Shown: positions 25,257 to 37,500 of the stretch, in pieces
Layout of the letters: each line of letters opens with the position of its first letter
How positions within the stretch are numbered: the first letter of the stretch is position 1
Assembly (NCBI GenBank): GCA_004352715.1
Contig: SCFE01000087.1
Span: forward strand, 988,822 to 1,052,821
Origin: Hofstenia miamia
Lineage: Eukaryota; Xenacoelomorpha; Acoela
Length of the DNA: 64,000 nt
Direction: 5' to 3'
Notes under the pieces: model-generated
The model's database searches: none
Seen by the model: only the letters and a program-made list of their open reading frames with translations
Told to the model about the DNA's origin: nothing
Program-made: the position numbers and the translations under genes

Positions 25257-27080
25257 AAAACCCATATTTAATACAACTTTAGACAGAAAATATACTGGAA
25301 AAAATTTACTAATGGCAACAAACTGAAGGATTGCATGAAAACGTCTATCTCTATGAAAAACAATTTAAAAAAAATTTAGTTTTTTCCGAATATAGCCAAT
25401 AGATCGTTATCAGGGGAATGCCATTCTTCACTTTGATTTTTTCTGTCAAAAATTAAATACTTGGTAAAAAAATGTCAAAAAATTTAACACTGAAATTAAC
25501 TTAGGGATATATTTTGCAATATTTTGACAGTTCCTAGAGATCTTCGCCCCGTTATAGAACATTCAGTTTTATCGCTCCTGAGATATCCCCCATCAAGAAA
25601 CCTTTGCATACACCTTTGCCTAGCACGATTGTAGTTCAAGTAGTTAAATGACTACGCCATACATTAAGGGCATCCCATTATGCAAACAAAAATAAATGCA
25701 CTGGTTAATTGAATCTTTATATCTCTTTCATAATTACAATGAAATTCTATAATGAGATGCGTGGTAATTGCATGTGCTTCATAAATGCTATTTTTAACGA
25801 AAAAAATGTCCTTTAATCATTGAATTTCGTCTATTTCGAAAAAATGATGATATTTTACAATTATGATTGCTGTCAAACAAAAACGTGAACGCACATAATT
25901 GTACTGGTGCTTCTAAAACATAATCTCAATTTTTCTAATTATTAATAAAGTTTCTCCAAATCCTGTTTTTACAAAAAAATCCCGGTTCAGTAATCTCCTG
26001 TGAAATAACGTATACCGTACTATTACAGGCGGTATACAGTTCATGCCGTACACTCACCGTACCATCTGCAGAAATCGTATATCGCCGAAGCCTACCTTGC
26101 GCACAGCGCTCCAGGACGACACTTCTATAGTCAATTTATAAAAAAAACTGTTGTTTCTCACATGGCCATTAGAACTCCTGATTACCTGAACATTTTCAAT
26201 GAAAAATCATGAATCCTTACAAGTACTTCAACCACAGAAATACACTTTCGTTTATAGAAGTTTCCGACAGTATGTTCGCCAATAGTTGTGGCCATATATC
26301 AGGATTTCCAAATTTCATATTAGTCGTGGAGAAAATTCCTTGAAAATTTGGAAATACAGTTTGTCCATTACAAAGGACATGGGCAGTTTAAGGTTAATTT
26401 ATAATTTTCTTAAGATATCTAATATTGTCTTTTTCAGTGCAATCAAATTCTTTAAAGAAATCATGGAATTATAAAAGCATGCTAATAAGATTTTTTCGTG
26501 CCTTTAACCTCTTGGGTTTTAAGAACTTTGACGCAGTTTTCAAAAAATTAGTGGATTCACTGTCGAATATAAAGCTTTCTTCACCCTCAGCTGAACAAAA
26601 AATTCCAAACAATGAACCCCTTGGCTTTTTAATCTGCTAAACGCAATTACCGTATTCTTTTATTTCCTTCGAAACAAAAACAAAGATTAAAATATTTTGA
26701 AATTATAGTCTCTTTGCCATTTCACATATCAAGAATTTATGCTTTCTTTTTTACTGAAAAAAGTCTTTGAATAAATGTTGAAAGAGGATAATTTTGACTA
26801 ATGTATAACTGAAAGGTAAACTACTCCTTTAATCCACAACACAACATCTATGATATTCACATGATAAATTGCATGAGGTTAGATACTGAAATCTATCAAA
26901 AAGAAATTAAAGTCTAAACTTAGGTAAACTTTTTAAATATATTGCTAAAAATATTATAAGTTCTGTTGGCCACTTTTACTAAAAATGATTTCGAAGTGCA
27001 ATTGACACATTTAAATTTAAAAACTTCTTTCTAAACTTCCCTTCGGATAGCATAGCATTCATTAGTGAAAGGTGTTAAGC

Positions 27081-27082
<2 letters not shown>
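23502..27082. other. Interval with word-array relics, no recognised genes
   Basis: 23898-24163 has GGAACC/GGGACC/ACCGGT words and may be a transposon with CACTG-type ends. 25990-26110 has repeated CCGTAC/GGTATAC words and may be another end. The AT tract 25221-25252 lies inside. No coding relic recognised. Confidence 0.4.
25221..25252. repeat. (AT)n microsatellite
   Basis: Pure AT dinucleotides. Confidence 0.97.

Positions 27083-27120
<38 letters not shown>
27083..27120. repeat. (TA)n microsatellite
   Basis: Pure TA tract at the left edge of the unusual unit described for 27083-28996. Confidence 0.97.
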
Positions 27121-27123
<3 letters not shown>

Positions 27124-27399
27124 CTTAAAATCGAAATTGATGTGCATTTAGAGGGACGGCTAAGAAAAAACAAAGGCATTTAGCGGGAATTTTTCATTTT
27201 TAATTTTTAAAACAGTATATTATATTAATTTTTAGCTATTATTATAGTTCGGCAGTATATTGCGCATAATTTAGTGGTTTTTTAAAGAATTCATATAAAA
27301 TTTTTGAAAAAATATTTTCCCGCTATATGGTTTACAAAAATTATTTTTCCCTCTTCGTGTACAACACGTTGCATTTCTTACAATATCGTAATAAAAAAC

Positions 27400-27702
27400 A
27401 TGGAATGGTCAGACGATGAACTTTTTACGCAAATTGATTATGAATTTCTTGAAAAAAATGAAATTTCGAATGCGAAAAAAAATTTGAAACGAAATTTGTT
27501 TCAAAGAATGAAAAAAATTGCTAAAAAGTATAAAAAGCCAATGCAGCACAATATTAAGAAAACATGCATTGTTTGCAAAGTCCAGATTAAGGATATGAGG
27601 CACTGCATTGAAGAACAGCATAAAGATCTTGTAAGAATTTTGATAAAGGACATCGCCAGATCCGATTCCTTAAAAATGTTTTTTTGCCATGATTGTCAAT
27701 GA
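27400..27702 (+). CDS. Unrecognised 100-residue frame with paired cysteines
   Basis: I do not recognise this product. I start it at the ATG in AAAAAACATGG, a good eukaryotic start context; an in-frame ATG at 27304 would add 32 residues. The N-terminus is acidic (MEWSDDELFTQIDYEFLEKN), followed by a strongly basic stretch rich in K/R (about residues 24-53), then CIVCK, RHCIEEQH and, at the end, FFCHDCQ. C-x2-C...H-C...H...C-x2-C could bind zinc. Acidic start, basic middle and zinc-type cysteines would suit a DNA-binding protein of a mobile element, which is inference from layout. It sits between the GCGGGAA repeat arrays, and a hAT MITE begins 27 bp after the stop. Confidence 0.35.
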   Translation: MEWSDDELFTQIDYEFLEKNEISNAKKNLKRNLFQRMKKIAKKYKKPMQHNIKKTCIVCKVQIKDMRHCIEEQHKDLVRILIKDIARSDSLKMFFCHDCQ

Positions 27703-27728
27703 ATTTCCTCACTATGGTGTTGATGTGA

Positions 27729-27804
27729 CAGACTTGTCAACGAGCCGTCATTTCCAAGCTTGGCTCGGCTCCGCTCGTTAGAAGCCGGCTCGTTGACACG
27801 TCTG
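27729..27804. mobile_element. Miniature hAT-like element, CGAGCC-word family
   Basis: 76 bp, almost entirely palindromic: CAGACTTGTCAACGAGCCGT at the left and, inverted, CAGACGTGTCAACGAGCCGG at the right, with GGCTCGGCTCC words between. Same family as 51258-51619. Flanking octamers agree at only 4 of 8. Confidence 0.65.
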
Positions 27805-28969
27805 ATTAGTGAAAATTGATCAGCTGCATTTACAAACCCTGTTAAAAAGTTTTCAAATCACTATAAGAAAAAATGAGCTCATGCTCATGCTCAGTGAAAA
27901 CTTTATTGGACATAAAATTATGACTTTTTTGGATTAAGTGTTTAACAATAACCCAGTGTTTCAGAAAACCTACGAATTTTAGCATTGTTGTCGAATAGCA
28001 TATTCAAGAAAATAAAATTAAGAATATGTGTATGTTTTTAAATTTCATCTGTATTCGGATTGATATGCCTTTAAAACTAGATGTCGCTAGAAAAGACATA
28101 TGCTCGTGAAGAAAAATTTGAAAAAGTGCCAACATTAGACTCTATATTCGAGAATACAAAATTGCATTTCGTTGTACTGTATTCCATACAGTCAATTAAG
28201 AGCAATGGTATTTTTACTTTTCAATTTCGCTTAAGCCGCAGGTCAGGGCCTCTGCATTTACTTACATGGGATATGATTTCAAGGCTCTAAAAAAGATGAT
28301 GGCTACATACTAAAATCAGAATATTAAACAGACTATAAATATTACATCAAAATATTGACAAAAGAAAATATCTGCTTGATACAACTCTTAAAAAAGAAGT
28401 AAATATTTTCATATCCTCTTGCAAAGACCACTGAAAAGTTCAGTAATACAACTCAAACAAGCTCATTTGCAACAAATGGACCACTCTAACAAAATAGAAG
28501 AGTCCGATATTTGAGATCTGATTTTAGACCTATTAAAACATTTTGTTTAATGAATCATTAGTTTCGAACATTGAACCTGAGTCTGAATTTGACACAATCG
28601 TTATTTGACTGCGGTAAGAACCTTCACAGCAACAAAATCAGGCAAAGGGACTGATTATGAGAAGGAGATAAGCATTTTGAAAGCTTATACAGTCTAATGT
28701 TGTAACCAAAAACTTTGTGAAAAATGTGATTGAAAAACGTTATAGAAAAGTTTGGGGGTGCTTATTTCTATTTTAATTAATGTTATACATTATATATTAA
28801 GTTGTGTTTTACAATATACTCGAAGTTCGTTTAGATTTTGCATTTAATGGGAAATATATATTTCCAATTGCATCTAGCGGGGCAAATATTTTTTTGCATT
28901 CCGAGGGAAAATATTTCTTAAATTTGCAAATTGCGGGAAACATAATAATTTCAAACACATTAGGCGGGA

Positions 28970-28996
28970 AATATATATATATATATATATATATAT
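28970..28996. repeat. (AT)n microsatellite
   Basis: AT tract directly continuing the last GCGGGAAATAT unit. Confidence 0.95.
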
Positions 28997-30053
28997 TCTG
29001 GTTTTAATATTTGATATTTATTCACATATAATTGATATGCCTAGAGAAAAACAATAGATAATGGCTAAGAAGAGATTACAACATATAAATAACAATAGTT
29101 TTTAAAATTCTCGAAATTTTTTCTCCTCATAGAAAATGGATGTCAATAGCTTTGTGAATATAGAAAAAATATGTAATTTGTAGAGTGATGGAATGATATA
29201 CTTCGAAAAAATGCTAAAATTAGAATCTGAACACATTCGTTTCAATGTATTATTATGCCTATTTGAACACTCTTTTGTTAAAACTGTTCTTTTTCTTGGT
29301 AATTTTTAAAAATGTCTGTTCTTTTGTCCTTGGAAATAAGTACTTCCACTAATTGATAGTTCTTAGAATATTTCATAGAATTTAACAAGCATTTTAACAA
29401 AAATTGCTTCATTTCCATTATGAAGAATTAGGTTCCTTAGATATCACATCACGACCTTGAATGGTATAAGAAAAAATACAGTTTATTATATGGAAGTAGC
29501 ATTTCCGATAAACAAATATATAGTTCGTACAATGAAATCTTTGAGTATTCAATTTAATTATGATTCTAATAACCCCTATGCAAACCACTTTGAAATAAAA
29601 AGTCTCAACTATTCACACCTTGCTCACCTTTAGCTCAGATTGATAACTTAGTTACCAGGAATATTAATAACTTTCCCAAAGACTTTGAATGCTGTCAATA
29701 CTCCCGGATTCCATGTGCTATCACTTTAAGTGATCTGTTTGACCAATTCTATCCTAGATTCTCGTTCCCCATAGTTTAATGTTTCCAAATTCTTTACCTT
29801 CTCTTGTAACTTCATTTTCCCAGGATTGCAATTTTTTGGTATTGCCATGCTTATCAATTGCACCGATGCTTCATTATTTATTTGGCAGATGAATTCGACT
29901 TTTGGTCGACGACGGTGGCTCTTCCAGCTGGAATTAAATCAATATTACAAACGCTTAAAACTGTAATTGTTATATACAAAGGAAGCTAAATATAATGAGC
30001 AAGCCTTTAGAAAATTACGTCGCTTCAAAACTATAGATCGTATATGTAATAAC
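28997..30053. other. Interval without recognised features
   Basis: A+T-rich, stop-rich in all frames; nothing recognised. Confidence 0.5.
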
Positions 30054-30313
30054 AAGGGCCGTGTCTAAGGCCTCCTTGTTGAGTGATTTGCCCCCCTTCC
30101 TGCATCCTCGATTCAAAAATTCTGTAACTCAGCTACAGTGAAAAAATGGGTATTAGTGCCTGCTAATATATTTTATTTAAAATATCCAATTACTAATACC
30201 GTTCTTTTAAAAAATAGAGTTGATAACAAAGTGGAAAATTATTTCACATGATTAATATATTGAAGGCTACAGGACATTGGCCTCCCTAACTTGAAACTGA
30301 AAGCCCGGGCATG
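30054..30313. mobile_element. hAT-like MITE with exact 8-bp TSD
   Basis: 260 bp flanked by GTAATAAC at 30046-30053 and 30314-30321, an exact duplication. Ends are AAGGGCCGTGTCTAAGGCCT and, inverted, CATGCCCGGGCTTTCAG; each contains a GGCCTCC block near the end. No coding. Confidence 0.75.
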
Positions 30314-31128
30314 GTAATAACTATAAATAAAAAATATATTGACATATTCAATTATCAATTATCAAATATCATCTTTACATTGTTTCCAATTTACAACACT
30401 GCCAGTTAAGAATTTATAAAAGCATATTTGTTTAATCTCGAGGATTTACCCGTATATCATTATATAGTCATGTTTAAAATTCCTTAGTTATAAATGATCG
30501 TTTATGATGTTTTAATTGGCTTCTTTTAAGTATATATTTCTTTGTTTTGCAATGCCAAAAATGGCACAATCAATGTCTCAACGTTTAAGAAGATTCCCAT
30601 TGAATTTAAGGACTTGTCAGTACAAGGAGATGTTCTTTCTGCTATAAGTGCGTTGGGGAAGTACCAGTGGACAATTGTTTCCAAATTCTGCTAAGCATAG
30701 CAATAGAATTCGTAATATGCAAGTACACACATTTTTTATACTAGTACATACGTGAGTTCACCTGCACATCAGACTAAACCTTACCTGCTTGGGTTTCAAA
30801 CGTGACCTGATTTAAACCTGTTTAATCCTGAGGTTCATAGATGAAGGGATGTCATAAAAGTAACATCATCCTTTTCTCGATTTATATTTACCTTTTCTTT
30901 TACTCTGTACTAGAATGCAAACATCGGTTTTATTTATCAACATTTTCTAAGCAAAACAGAAAATCATTCTAATAAATAATTATAAGTCAGATTTAAACAG
31001 TCATGCAACCATAGCAAGATATTGGATTATTAAAGAAAGTATTTTATAAATGCCAACCATAATACTACTGCAGTCAATTTAGAGAAAAGCTAAGAAAAAC
31101 TTGTCACTGGGTAAAGTGGTTAACCATA
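30314..31128. other. Interval without recognised features
   Basis: Around 30775-30835 there is a run of ACCTG-type words (CACCTGCACATC, CTTACCTGCTTGG, GACCTGATTTAAACCTG) of uncertain origin, echoed at 32217-32280. Otherwise nothing recognised. Confidence 0.4.
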
Positions 31129-31874
31129 TGAAGACCACAGGGGAAAAACCAGTAATGTCACATTTTTGGTATTTTGGAGTTATGCTTGCCTACATATAGT
31201 ATTTGAACTGTAGATTTATGTAAAAGCTAAATAAAATGGAAAACCAGTGATATCTAGTGAAATTTAGCCTTTGAAATATTTATATACTGTAGAAACATAA
31301 GTGATGTCCAAACTGTTCAATGGAAAAATAGACAATGTCCCATTAGACTGGCTTCAGATGATGTCTATATTTACTGCTATGATGAGACTGTTGCTGGAAA
31401 AGGGTCGGATGAGGTAACATCAATGTTAAGCCATTTTATAGAAAACCACTTGTCACCAGAGATTGTAGAGCTGGAACTTTTCTGAGATGGATGTGCAGGT
31501 CAAAATAAAAATTACAGACTCATCCGATATTTTCACTGACTTGTTCATATACACTATATTACATCATATGTGGCATTTTTCGTTAGAAAAATAAACAAAA
31601 TATTTATAATAATCAGCCTTGTTACTATTCAATGGAATAACAGGTGATGTCCAAATCTGATATATGAGCAGTTTACCATGCACTCACTAACCCATGCTGC
31701 ATAAATTCTATAACTACCACTGCTGAAAGATCTGTAAGATGTATTAGTACATGGGGAAAAAATTTTGTTACAATTGATGGTAATTGAGGCTAGCTGTGAG
31801 GTCGCAAATCTTAAAAATTCAATTTCTCAATTTAGAATATGTGTGACATTGCCGGTTTTCCCCTGTGGTCTTCA
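31129..31874 (+). mobile_element. DNA transposon remnant with ~30-bp inverted ends
   Basis: Ends TGAAGACCACAGGGGAAAAA and, inverted, TGAAGACCACAGGGGAAAAC; identity continues through AATGTCACA, about 30 bp. Both ends are preceded by TA, consistent with a TA target site, though a longer repeat including TATA cannot be excluded. It contains the broken coding relic at 31351-31560. Confidence 0.75.
31351..31560 (+). pseudogene. Broken transposase-like coding relic (DGCAGQNKN)
   Basis: One frame reads DDVYIYCYDETVAGKGSDEV, then TSMLSHFIENHLSPEIVELE, LF, a stop, and DGCAGQNKNYRLIRYFH. The D-x-C-x-G-Q-N-K-N signature and the preceding G-S-x-E-V pattern occur in a large set of transposon-associated hypothetical proteins of invertebrates (I believe the group labelled DUF7869; from memory). 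At least two in-frame stops break it, so it is not functional. It sits inside the inverted ends at 31129-31874, which suggests, without proof, that it was the enzyme of that element. Confidence 0.55.
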
Positions 31875-32599
31875 TATATATAGCTGAAAGCTAATAATTA
31901 ATCAACAATTTTGATCATTTTTTTTAATTCCCACACTCAGCAATTTTTCACTTCCAATTACAGCAAAACTCAGAAGAAATTGAAAAATACCTTGAATCAA
32001 CAAAGCTCTTACGATTGACGTTTACGTAGATACAATCTATTAATTATAATTTCATACAGTTTTCCCCTTCTATCATTATTGATGATCTACACCAGCCTAT
32101 GACGCACTTCATATATGTAATGAAGCAGCTAAAGCAAAGTACTGGTACCAAACCATAATGATTTAACAAGATTTTTCGTGATATAAAATTGATAAAACTA
32201 CATGGATATTTTCAAACCTGATTCCAATCCTGCTTTGACCTGGACTTGATTTACGACGATTCAAACCTGACCTGTAATTAGACAGCTTAGCCTTACTTTC
32301 TCCTCACTCAAAACAATAATCACTTCCATGAACTACATGCGGAAATTATCAAGCTCTACTCTGTTCTCTTCAATCACCATGCGTACGTTGAACTCACAAA
32401 CCGCCTGAATATTCTATTCGACTTTTGATATTTAGTCTACCGATATAATGTTTGTTTATTCTCCAATACACCAGTTTTCACTATCTACTTCTGCATAAAG
32501 AGGTCTTTGCTACCTCTCTCTTTAAAGCATATCACATCTATATTCAGAAAATTGAATTAATCACTGGATCATAAATCATTAAAAATAAAACAGTTAAAG
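31875..32599. other. Interval without recognised features
   Basis: Contains GACCTG-type words at 32217-32280; no gene recognised. Confidence 0.4.
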
Positions 32600-32880
32600 T
32601 ATATAGACAAAATCAATGAGTTAACAATAATCATTATTGAGCACATCAAAAAACTCATTTAACTTTCATGAGTAACCTTAAAGTGCCTATGTTCTTCATA
32701 AAGGACAAACTGTTTTCATATTTTATGCAATTTTCTCAAATCATATTAAGAAATTAAGAAATTCTAAGATATTCACACATCTATTGGTTGCTCGAACCCA
32801 TTGAGGCGAGCCGTAATCAAAATCGGAGGTCTCGGCACTTCAATGGGACAGCGACCTTGGACTGCTTAAGAACATAAAGG
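32600..32880. repeat. Dispersed repeat, copy A
   Basis: Parallels 37140-37500 in several blocks: AAGTGCCTATGTTCTTCATA then AAGGACAAACTGTTTTCAT; ...TAAGATATTCACACATCTAT; and a closing CAATGGGACAGCGACC. Spacing between blocks differs, so this is an old, diverged family. No open frame. Confidence 0.5.
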
Positions 32881-33042
32881 AATGACGAGAAACTTTTAGA
32901 TTATGGATGTCTTTATTAGTTCGAAAGTTATAAGTGTTTGAACCTTTTTCCAAAAAACACACACACTGACTTTATCAGACTATAACTCCTAATGGACTTT
33001 TATTTCTAAATTTAAAATCACGATCATATGACATGGCAATTA

Positions 33043-33942
33043 TTGAGATGGAATCGGATCGGATTCTAACTTTGAGAAAATTTATTAACCAAATCGGTAT
33101 TCAGTTATTCTCGGAAGTAGGATAATAGAGATCTTCGCATTCAATAAAAGATAAATCTCAAACTGTATGGATGTTACAATTTCAATACACTACACTGTTA
33201 TTATGTTAAATATATGCATACACTAGAGGAACAAAAGGGATGTAGGACAAAGACGAATGTGTAACAATAGGTTTTTTTGCTTCTTCTGCAGTTCACTTGG
33301 CTTTTGGAATCTTGAATTCGTGGTCTTTAGCTTCAATGTTTAACTTTATTTTGTCCAATTGTTGTCTGAAAAACTTTTAGGTATTTAATATTGCAAAAAA
33401 GTTGATTAATGATATTTGGCTACAATAATAATTTTTTGAAACCTATGATATATTAAACATATATAGGTTACTATTTTAGGAATTCCATTCTTAAAAACGC
33501 TTACAAGTAAGCAAAGAAGTGAATGTGATGGAGTTTTTACGAAGTAAATTCCAATTTTCATTCCTAAATGGAGTTGTATGCAGTAATGACAACTATAGAC
33601 AGAAGAAGCCGTCTATCTCCAGACAGTCTTGAAGTGTTTCGTATTTTAAAAAAACAATGTAATATTTTAAGCAGTGTTAACCATTAAGTTTAACAGATGC
33701 ATTTAACGATGTGCTTAACAGAAAAGAAAGGTAAAAATTGTATTTAATAATACCAAAAAGCTCCTACGAATTGCATAAAGAACTGTGACGTTTTTCAGAT
33801 TTTCAGGAAAAAACTATGGTTTTAAAAAATGCATTGAGTATTATAGCGCAGGGGAAAGCAAGAGAAAAAATTTGACTACCTTGCTTAACTGCGGCCATCA
33901 GATAGGATCAGAGCTTAACCTTTTGGATCCGATTCATCTCTG
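33043..33942. mobile_element. hAT-like element, GGATCGGATTC-word family
   Basis: Left end TTGAGATGGAATCGGATCGG, right end inverted CAGAGATGAATCGGATCCAA. Words GGATCGGATTC and GGATCCGATTC lie near both ends, with GGATCAGAGC inside the right end. No clean TSD (GGCAATTA against ATTGGCAG), so limits may be off. About 900 bp, no coding recognised. Confidence 0.5.
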
Positions 33943-36900
33943 ATTGGCAGAACAGCATTGTATTGATCTAGGCATAAACGCAATTCCAATACCTGGGCTA
34001 TACCAGTGTTGAGATATTCAGCAGGAATAGTTAGGTGGAACAAGAACCAAATCAACAAAATTTAATCATTGACAAATTGCTATAATATGTAGTGAAACTT
34101 TACCCTTGGTCCCACTTTCATTATTGGTGCCATTCATTCAGATCATATCGGGTGAGCTGAGTTGTGAAACGAGTTGCAATAACTCAAGGGAAATGTAGCG
34201 AAACCTACCTTTTCGAGCGAAAAGTGGATTATGTACTTGCTTGTTGAACCTGCTTGATCGCACGTTAAATTTAAACTTTCTAATGCGAATTGTTGATTTT
34301 TTGAAGGCTAGAATATGTAGGAATAAAATCCCCAAATTCAAGTAAATTTTGTATAGCTACCGAATGTAATCTGTAAATGGGCAAATTGGGTGTAATTCAA
34401 ACATAAGTAGGTACGAAGTAGTAATTGTCACTAGATATCTCACGGCTAATCGACTACGGCTAAAAACAGGCAGTTCATTGCGCACTACTACGTAATGAAC
34501 TCATTGCATTAAGAAGTCTTTATTATAGAAAATTTCTATTTATTTGAAATAATCTTGCTAGCAAATATATATATATATATATTTGCAATTGCATTATGCA
34601 ACGTTATTTGTGTGCTTAACATGTATACTTACGTAAATGGCTTTTATGATGTCGGCTAACATCTAAAAAATTGTGATACAAAACCGGCTACGGCTACTTT
34701 CTTTAGCTGCACATTTCTAGTCAGAAATTGAAATATTCTTGGTAAAGGAAGCACATATACTGTCACTAAGTCATAGAAGCAAGGAGGCTTGAGTATTAGT
34801 GGTAGATGAACAGGAATGAATAGGAACTGTAATAGACGTAGCAGTACCAAAGCTCGGCAATGTAGAAAGCAAGGAGAAAGAGAAGATACACAATTACATC
34901 TTCTAACATTAGATATGAAATTTTTATAAAGGAAGAAAGTTGAAGAGAATGACGGCAAAATCTATCAAAATTTAATGAAGAATAAAAAATGTGTAGTTAT
35001 CAAAAGTGTTTGGATTAAGAAATTTCGAACTTTATTAATGCAAAAATAATGCGAATTTAAAAATGCTTGAGTCGATGAATCATTTTATTTTAAAATTGTG
35101 AGTGCAATTTTGTAATAAATATAATTCTATAATTTGTAAGAACTGTAAACTAGAATTACAAAAATTAGGAATCTTTGTACACTTTCCCACAATTTACATT
35201 GTTTTGTAATAAGGCAAATATTGTAATCAATATATGTTTAAAATCAAAATCTGATTAACCGGCTCCTGTAGCTCAACTTGACTTAACCGGACCGGATCCA
35301 ACACTAATATGTACATGTATATATATACATATAAATTTAAATATATTTTTGAATTCTGAATTTAATCTTTTAATTCAATTTCACTCTAAATTTAAACTTA
35401 AACAATTTTTTTGAAAACAGAGCAATAACACATCAAAATATATTGTTTAGGCGTAGGAGAATTTTTAAAAATGTAATAAATGCTAAAAATTGAGAAAATC
35501 TAGATATTCTATTCAAAAATATCTCCCAATGAGCATTTAGATTTATATCACTACTGAAACTTACTTGGATAAGGGTTCTGCATAGTTTCTTCAATTATCT
35601 ACTTTCAGAAATTAAGCAATTGCAATCGAAACGTCCTGCTTGAATACGCCTTCTTGCAGACACTTAAACGAATGACAGAACTAAATAATAAATAGTAGTT
35701 TATGAGCGAGGTCAGAAATATGTTTGAGAAAGGTTTTGGATAATCTTAAAAAGTTAATACAATTAGAGCCATGATGTTATATACACATGTACATATCATT
35801 TTAACCCTTTAATGGAAATTTAAATAACTTAGATAGTTTTTCATTATTGAATCTATAATTTTTTTCACAATTCGATCAACTCAGGGGCACGCTACTGTTT
35901 TGGTTAATAAAATTTCCCTAACGGTATTCTCGAAACAACAATTATTAAAAAAATTACATTGTTAATGAATAGTTATAGTTTTATGCAAAAAGTATAGATA
36001 TTATAAATTTCATACATTACACAGTGAATGTATATGTAACATCATCTTCAATTTACATGAAGTCTTTAATTATATGAAAGGTATCCGTTGAATTTACATT
36101 TGAAGGAATTCCTCATGTTCACAATAGCAATTGAATTACTGGGGAATTAAACAACTATGATTATTTCATAAAAAACAAGAGTTGTTATGATTCACTAAAT
36201 AGTAATTCCAAGAATTTCAATGTCAAAGGAATCTATTCTCTTCTTCAAACGTCGCTGTGGTAATAAATTTGTGTGATTGAATTGTAGTCACAAAGTGACG
36301 AAGTGCCACTATTAGGTTTTAAATATGGTTTAACAATCATGACTTGGATATTATGCCATTTCTTTGTTCCTAGATACTAGTGTTTTCAAAAAGTGTATTG
36401 TTTTTTTACAAAAAAAACCCTTATAAATGTCTAAAAATGTTAAGCCTTTAAAACAATGCTTTTTCTCTTCAATAAAGTCCTTCAAAATTCTAAAATTTCG
36501 CTGAAAACACTATAGTACCAAACAGTAAAATTATCAATATTCATTTTTCGTTTTGCTACTTTTCGGTAGAAAATCAGTTATTGAAAGACAAATCCCACAA
36601 ACTAATTTCTTCAACTTTCCATAAAACTCTATATTACTTTGAAACAAACATTTAAAAAACATTGCAAAAACAGTGTTTAAAACACTCCATGTATTAAACA
36701 TGCCACCGCGACTGGATACCAACCATATGTTAATAGTCTAAAATTTACTCACACAGATTCTGTGTGTACAACAAACAATTTAAAGCATATTGGAATTACA
36801 ACAGAAACATCAATATGATCTAATGAAAGAAATGCTATTGTTAATAAGAATCCTGAAATAGTTCAAACCCTGTTTTCAGTAAAAACTGCCTCAATAGAGT

Positions 36901-37139
36901 ATCCTATGCAAGATGTCCCATGGATTTCATCATCAAAATTTGTCTATTACTTCTTTTAACTACATCAAGGTTTCGGTATTGAAAGTTAATTTTATGCATG
37001 TAGCCTCTAATCAATAAAATTTGAATAATTTAAACGAAGCTTAATATAACCTAGATCAAATAAAAACTGACAAACATTTATTGAATCTTAGAAACAGAAA
37101 AATCAATTACCCATTTATCAGACATATAATGCAATGGTA
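33943..37139. other. Interval with word-like patches, no recognised genes
   Basis: CGGCTA words recur at 34442-34468 and 34683-34698. 35263-35300 has CCGGCTCC/CCGGACCGGATCC and an inverted TTAGTGTTGGATCCGG, a likely transposon end. AT tract at 34564-34582. Open frame 34656-34958 (100 codons, minus) lacks any motif. Confidence 0.4.
34564..34582. repeat. (AT)n microsatellite in a hairpin
   Basis: AT tract within GCAAAT...ATTTGC, so the whole can fold on itself. Confidence 0.9.
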
Positions 37140-37500
37140 GGATTAAATTAACATTAAAATGTCCATGTTCATTATAAAGAACAAACTATTTTTTACAGAT
37201 CTTCATGTCTATATGAAATTTGACAATCCGAAGATATTTACATGTCGATTTATGAACGTTCTCGAGCGTAATATTGTACTAATTGACGGAAAAGATTCAC
37301 CTATTTTTCAAAGAAAACTTAAATTTTCTAAAAATTTGATTTCTCATTATTCCTAAGTTCCGATAATAAGGTCGAAAGCGTATAGGGGCAACAACCACTG
37401 TTAACTGTTTATTTTTACTTAGATAACCCACTCAAATCCACTAAGGCGTGACGAACGCCAAGACAGAGATCGTGAAGCTTTAATGGGACAACACCGAACA
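37140..37500. repeat. Dispersed repeat, copy B
   Basis: Parallels 32600-32880: AAATGTCCATGTTCATTATA then AAGAACAAACTATTTTTTAC; GAAGATATTTACATGTCGAT; and a closing TTAATGGGACAACACC. The 65-codon frame 37159-37356 lies in it and has no recognisable motif. Confidence 0.5.

Larger units (their letters stand above)
27083..28996. mobile_element. Candidate unclassified element flanked by ~35-bp GCGGGAAA repeats and TA tracts
   Basis: Copies of a unit close to TGCATTTAGCGGGAAATAT recur at both sides in the same orientation. Left: GCATTTAGAGGGA near 27143 and GCATTTAGCGGGAA near 27176. Right: five units between 28838 and 28970 (GCATTTAATGGGAAATAT, GCATCTAGCGGGGCAAATA, GCATTCCGAGGGAAAATAT, CAAATTGCGGGAAACAT, CACATTAGGCGGGAAATAT), about 27-36 bp apart. 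TA tracts bound both sides. The interior holds the frame at 27400 and a small hAT MITE at 27729. No known terminal repeat or TSD was recognised, so the class is open. Confidence 0.4.

Noticed and set aside
28081-28290. 69-residue plus-strand frame beginning MSLEKTYAREEKFEKV
   Set aside because: The start looks protein-like but there is no motif and no support; could be interior of the unclassified unit, not enough for a gene call.
27136-28970. GCGGGAAA motifs read as E2F-type promoter sites
   Set aside because: They recur as part of a longer tandem unit with TGCATTTA, so repeat structure explains them better than regulation.
32790-32880. Possible tRNA-derived SINE (CTCGAACCC block)
   Set aside because: No A-box/B-box pair at proper spacing and no tRNA fold; assigned to an unnamed dispersed repeat.
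34656-34958. 100-residue minus-strand frame
   Set aside because: Low-complexity hydrophobic/Ser-rich product read from a purine-rich strand; no motif, likely chance.
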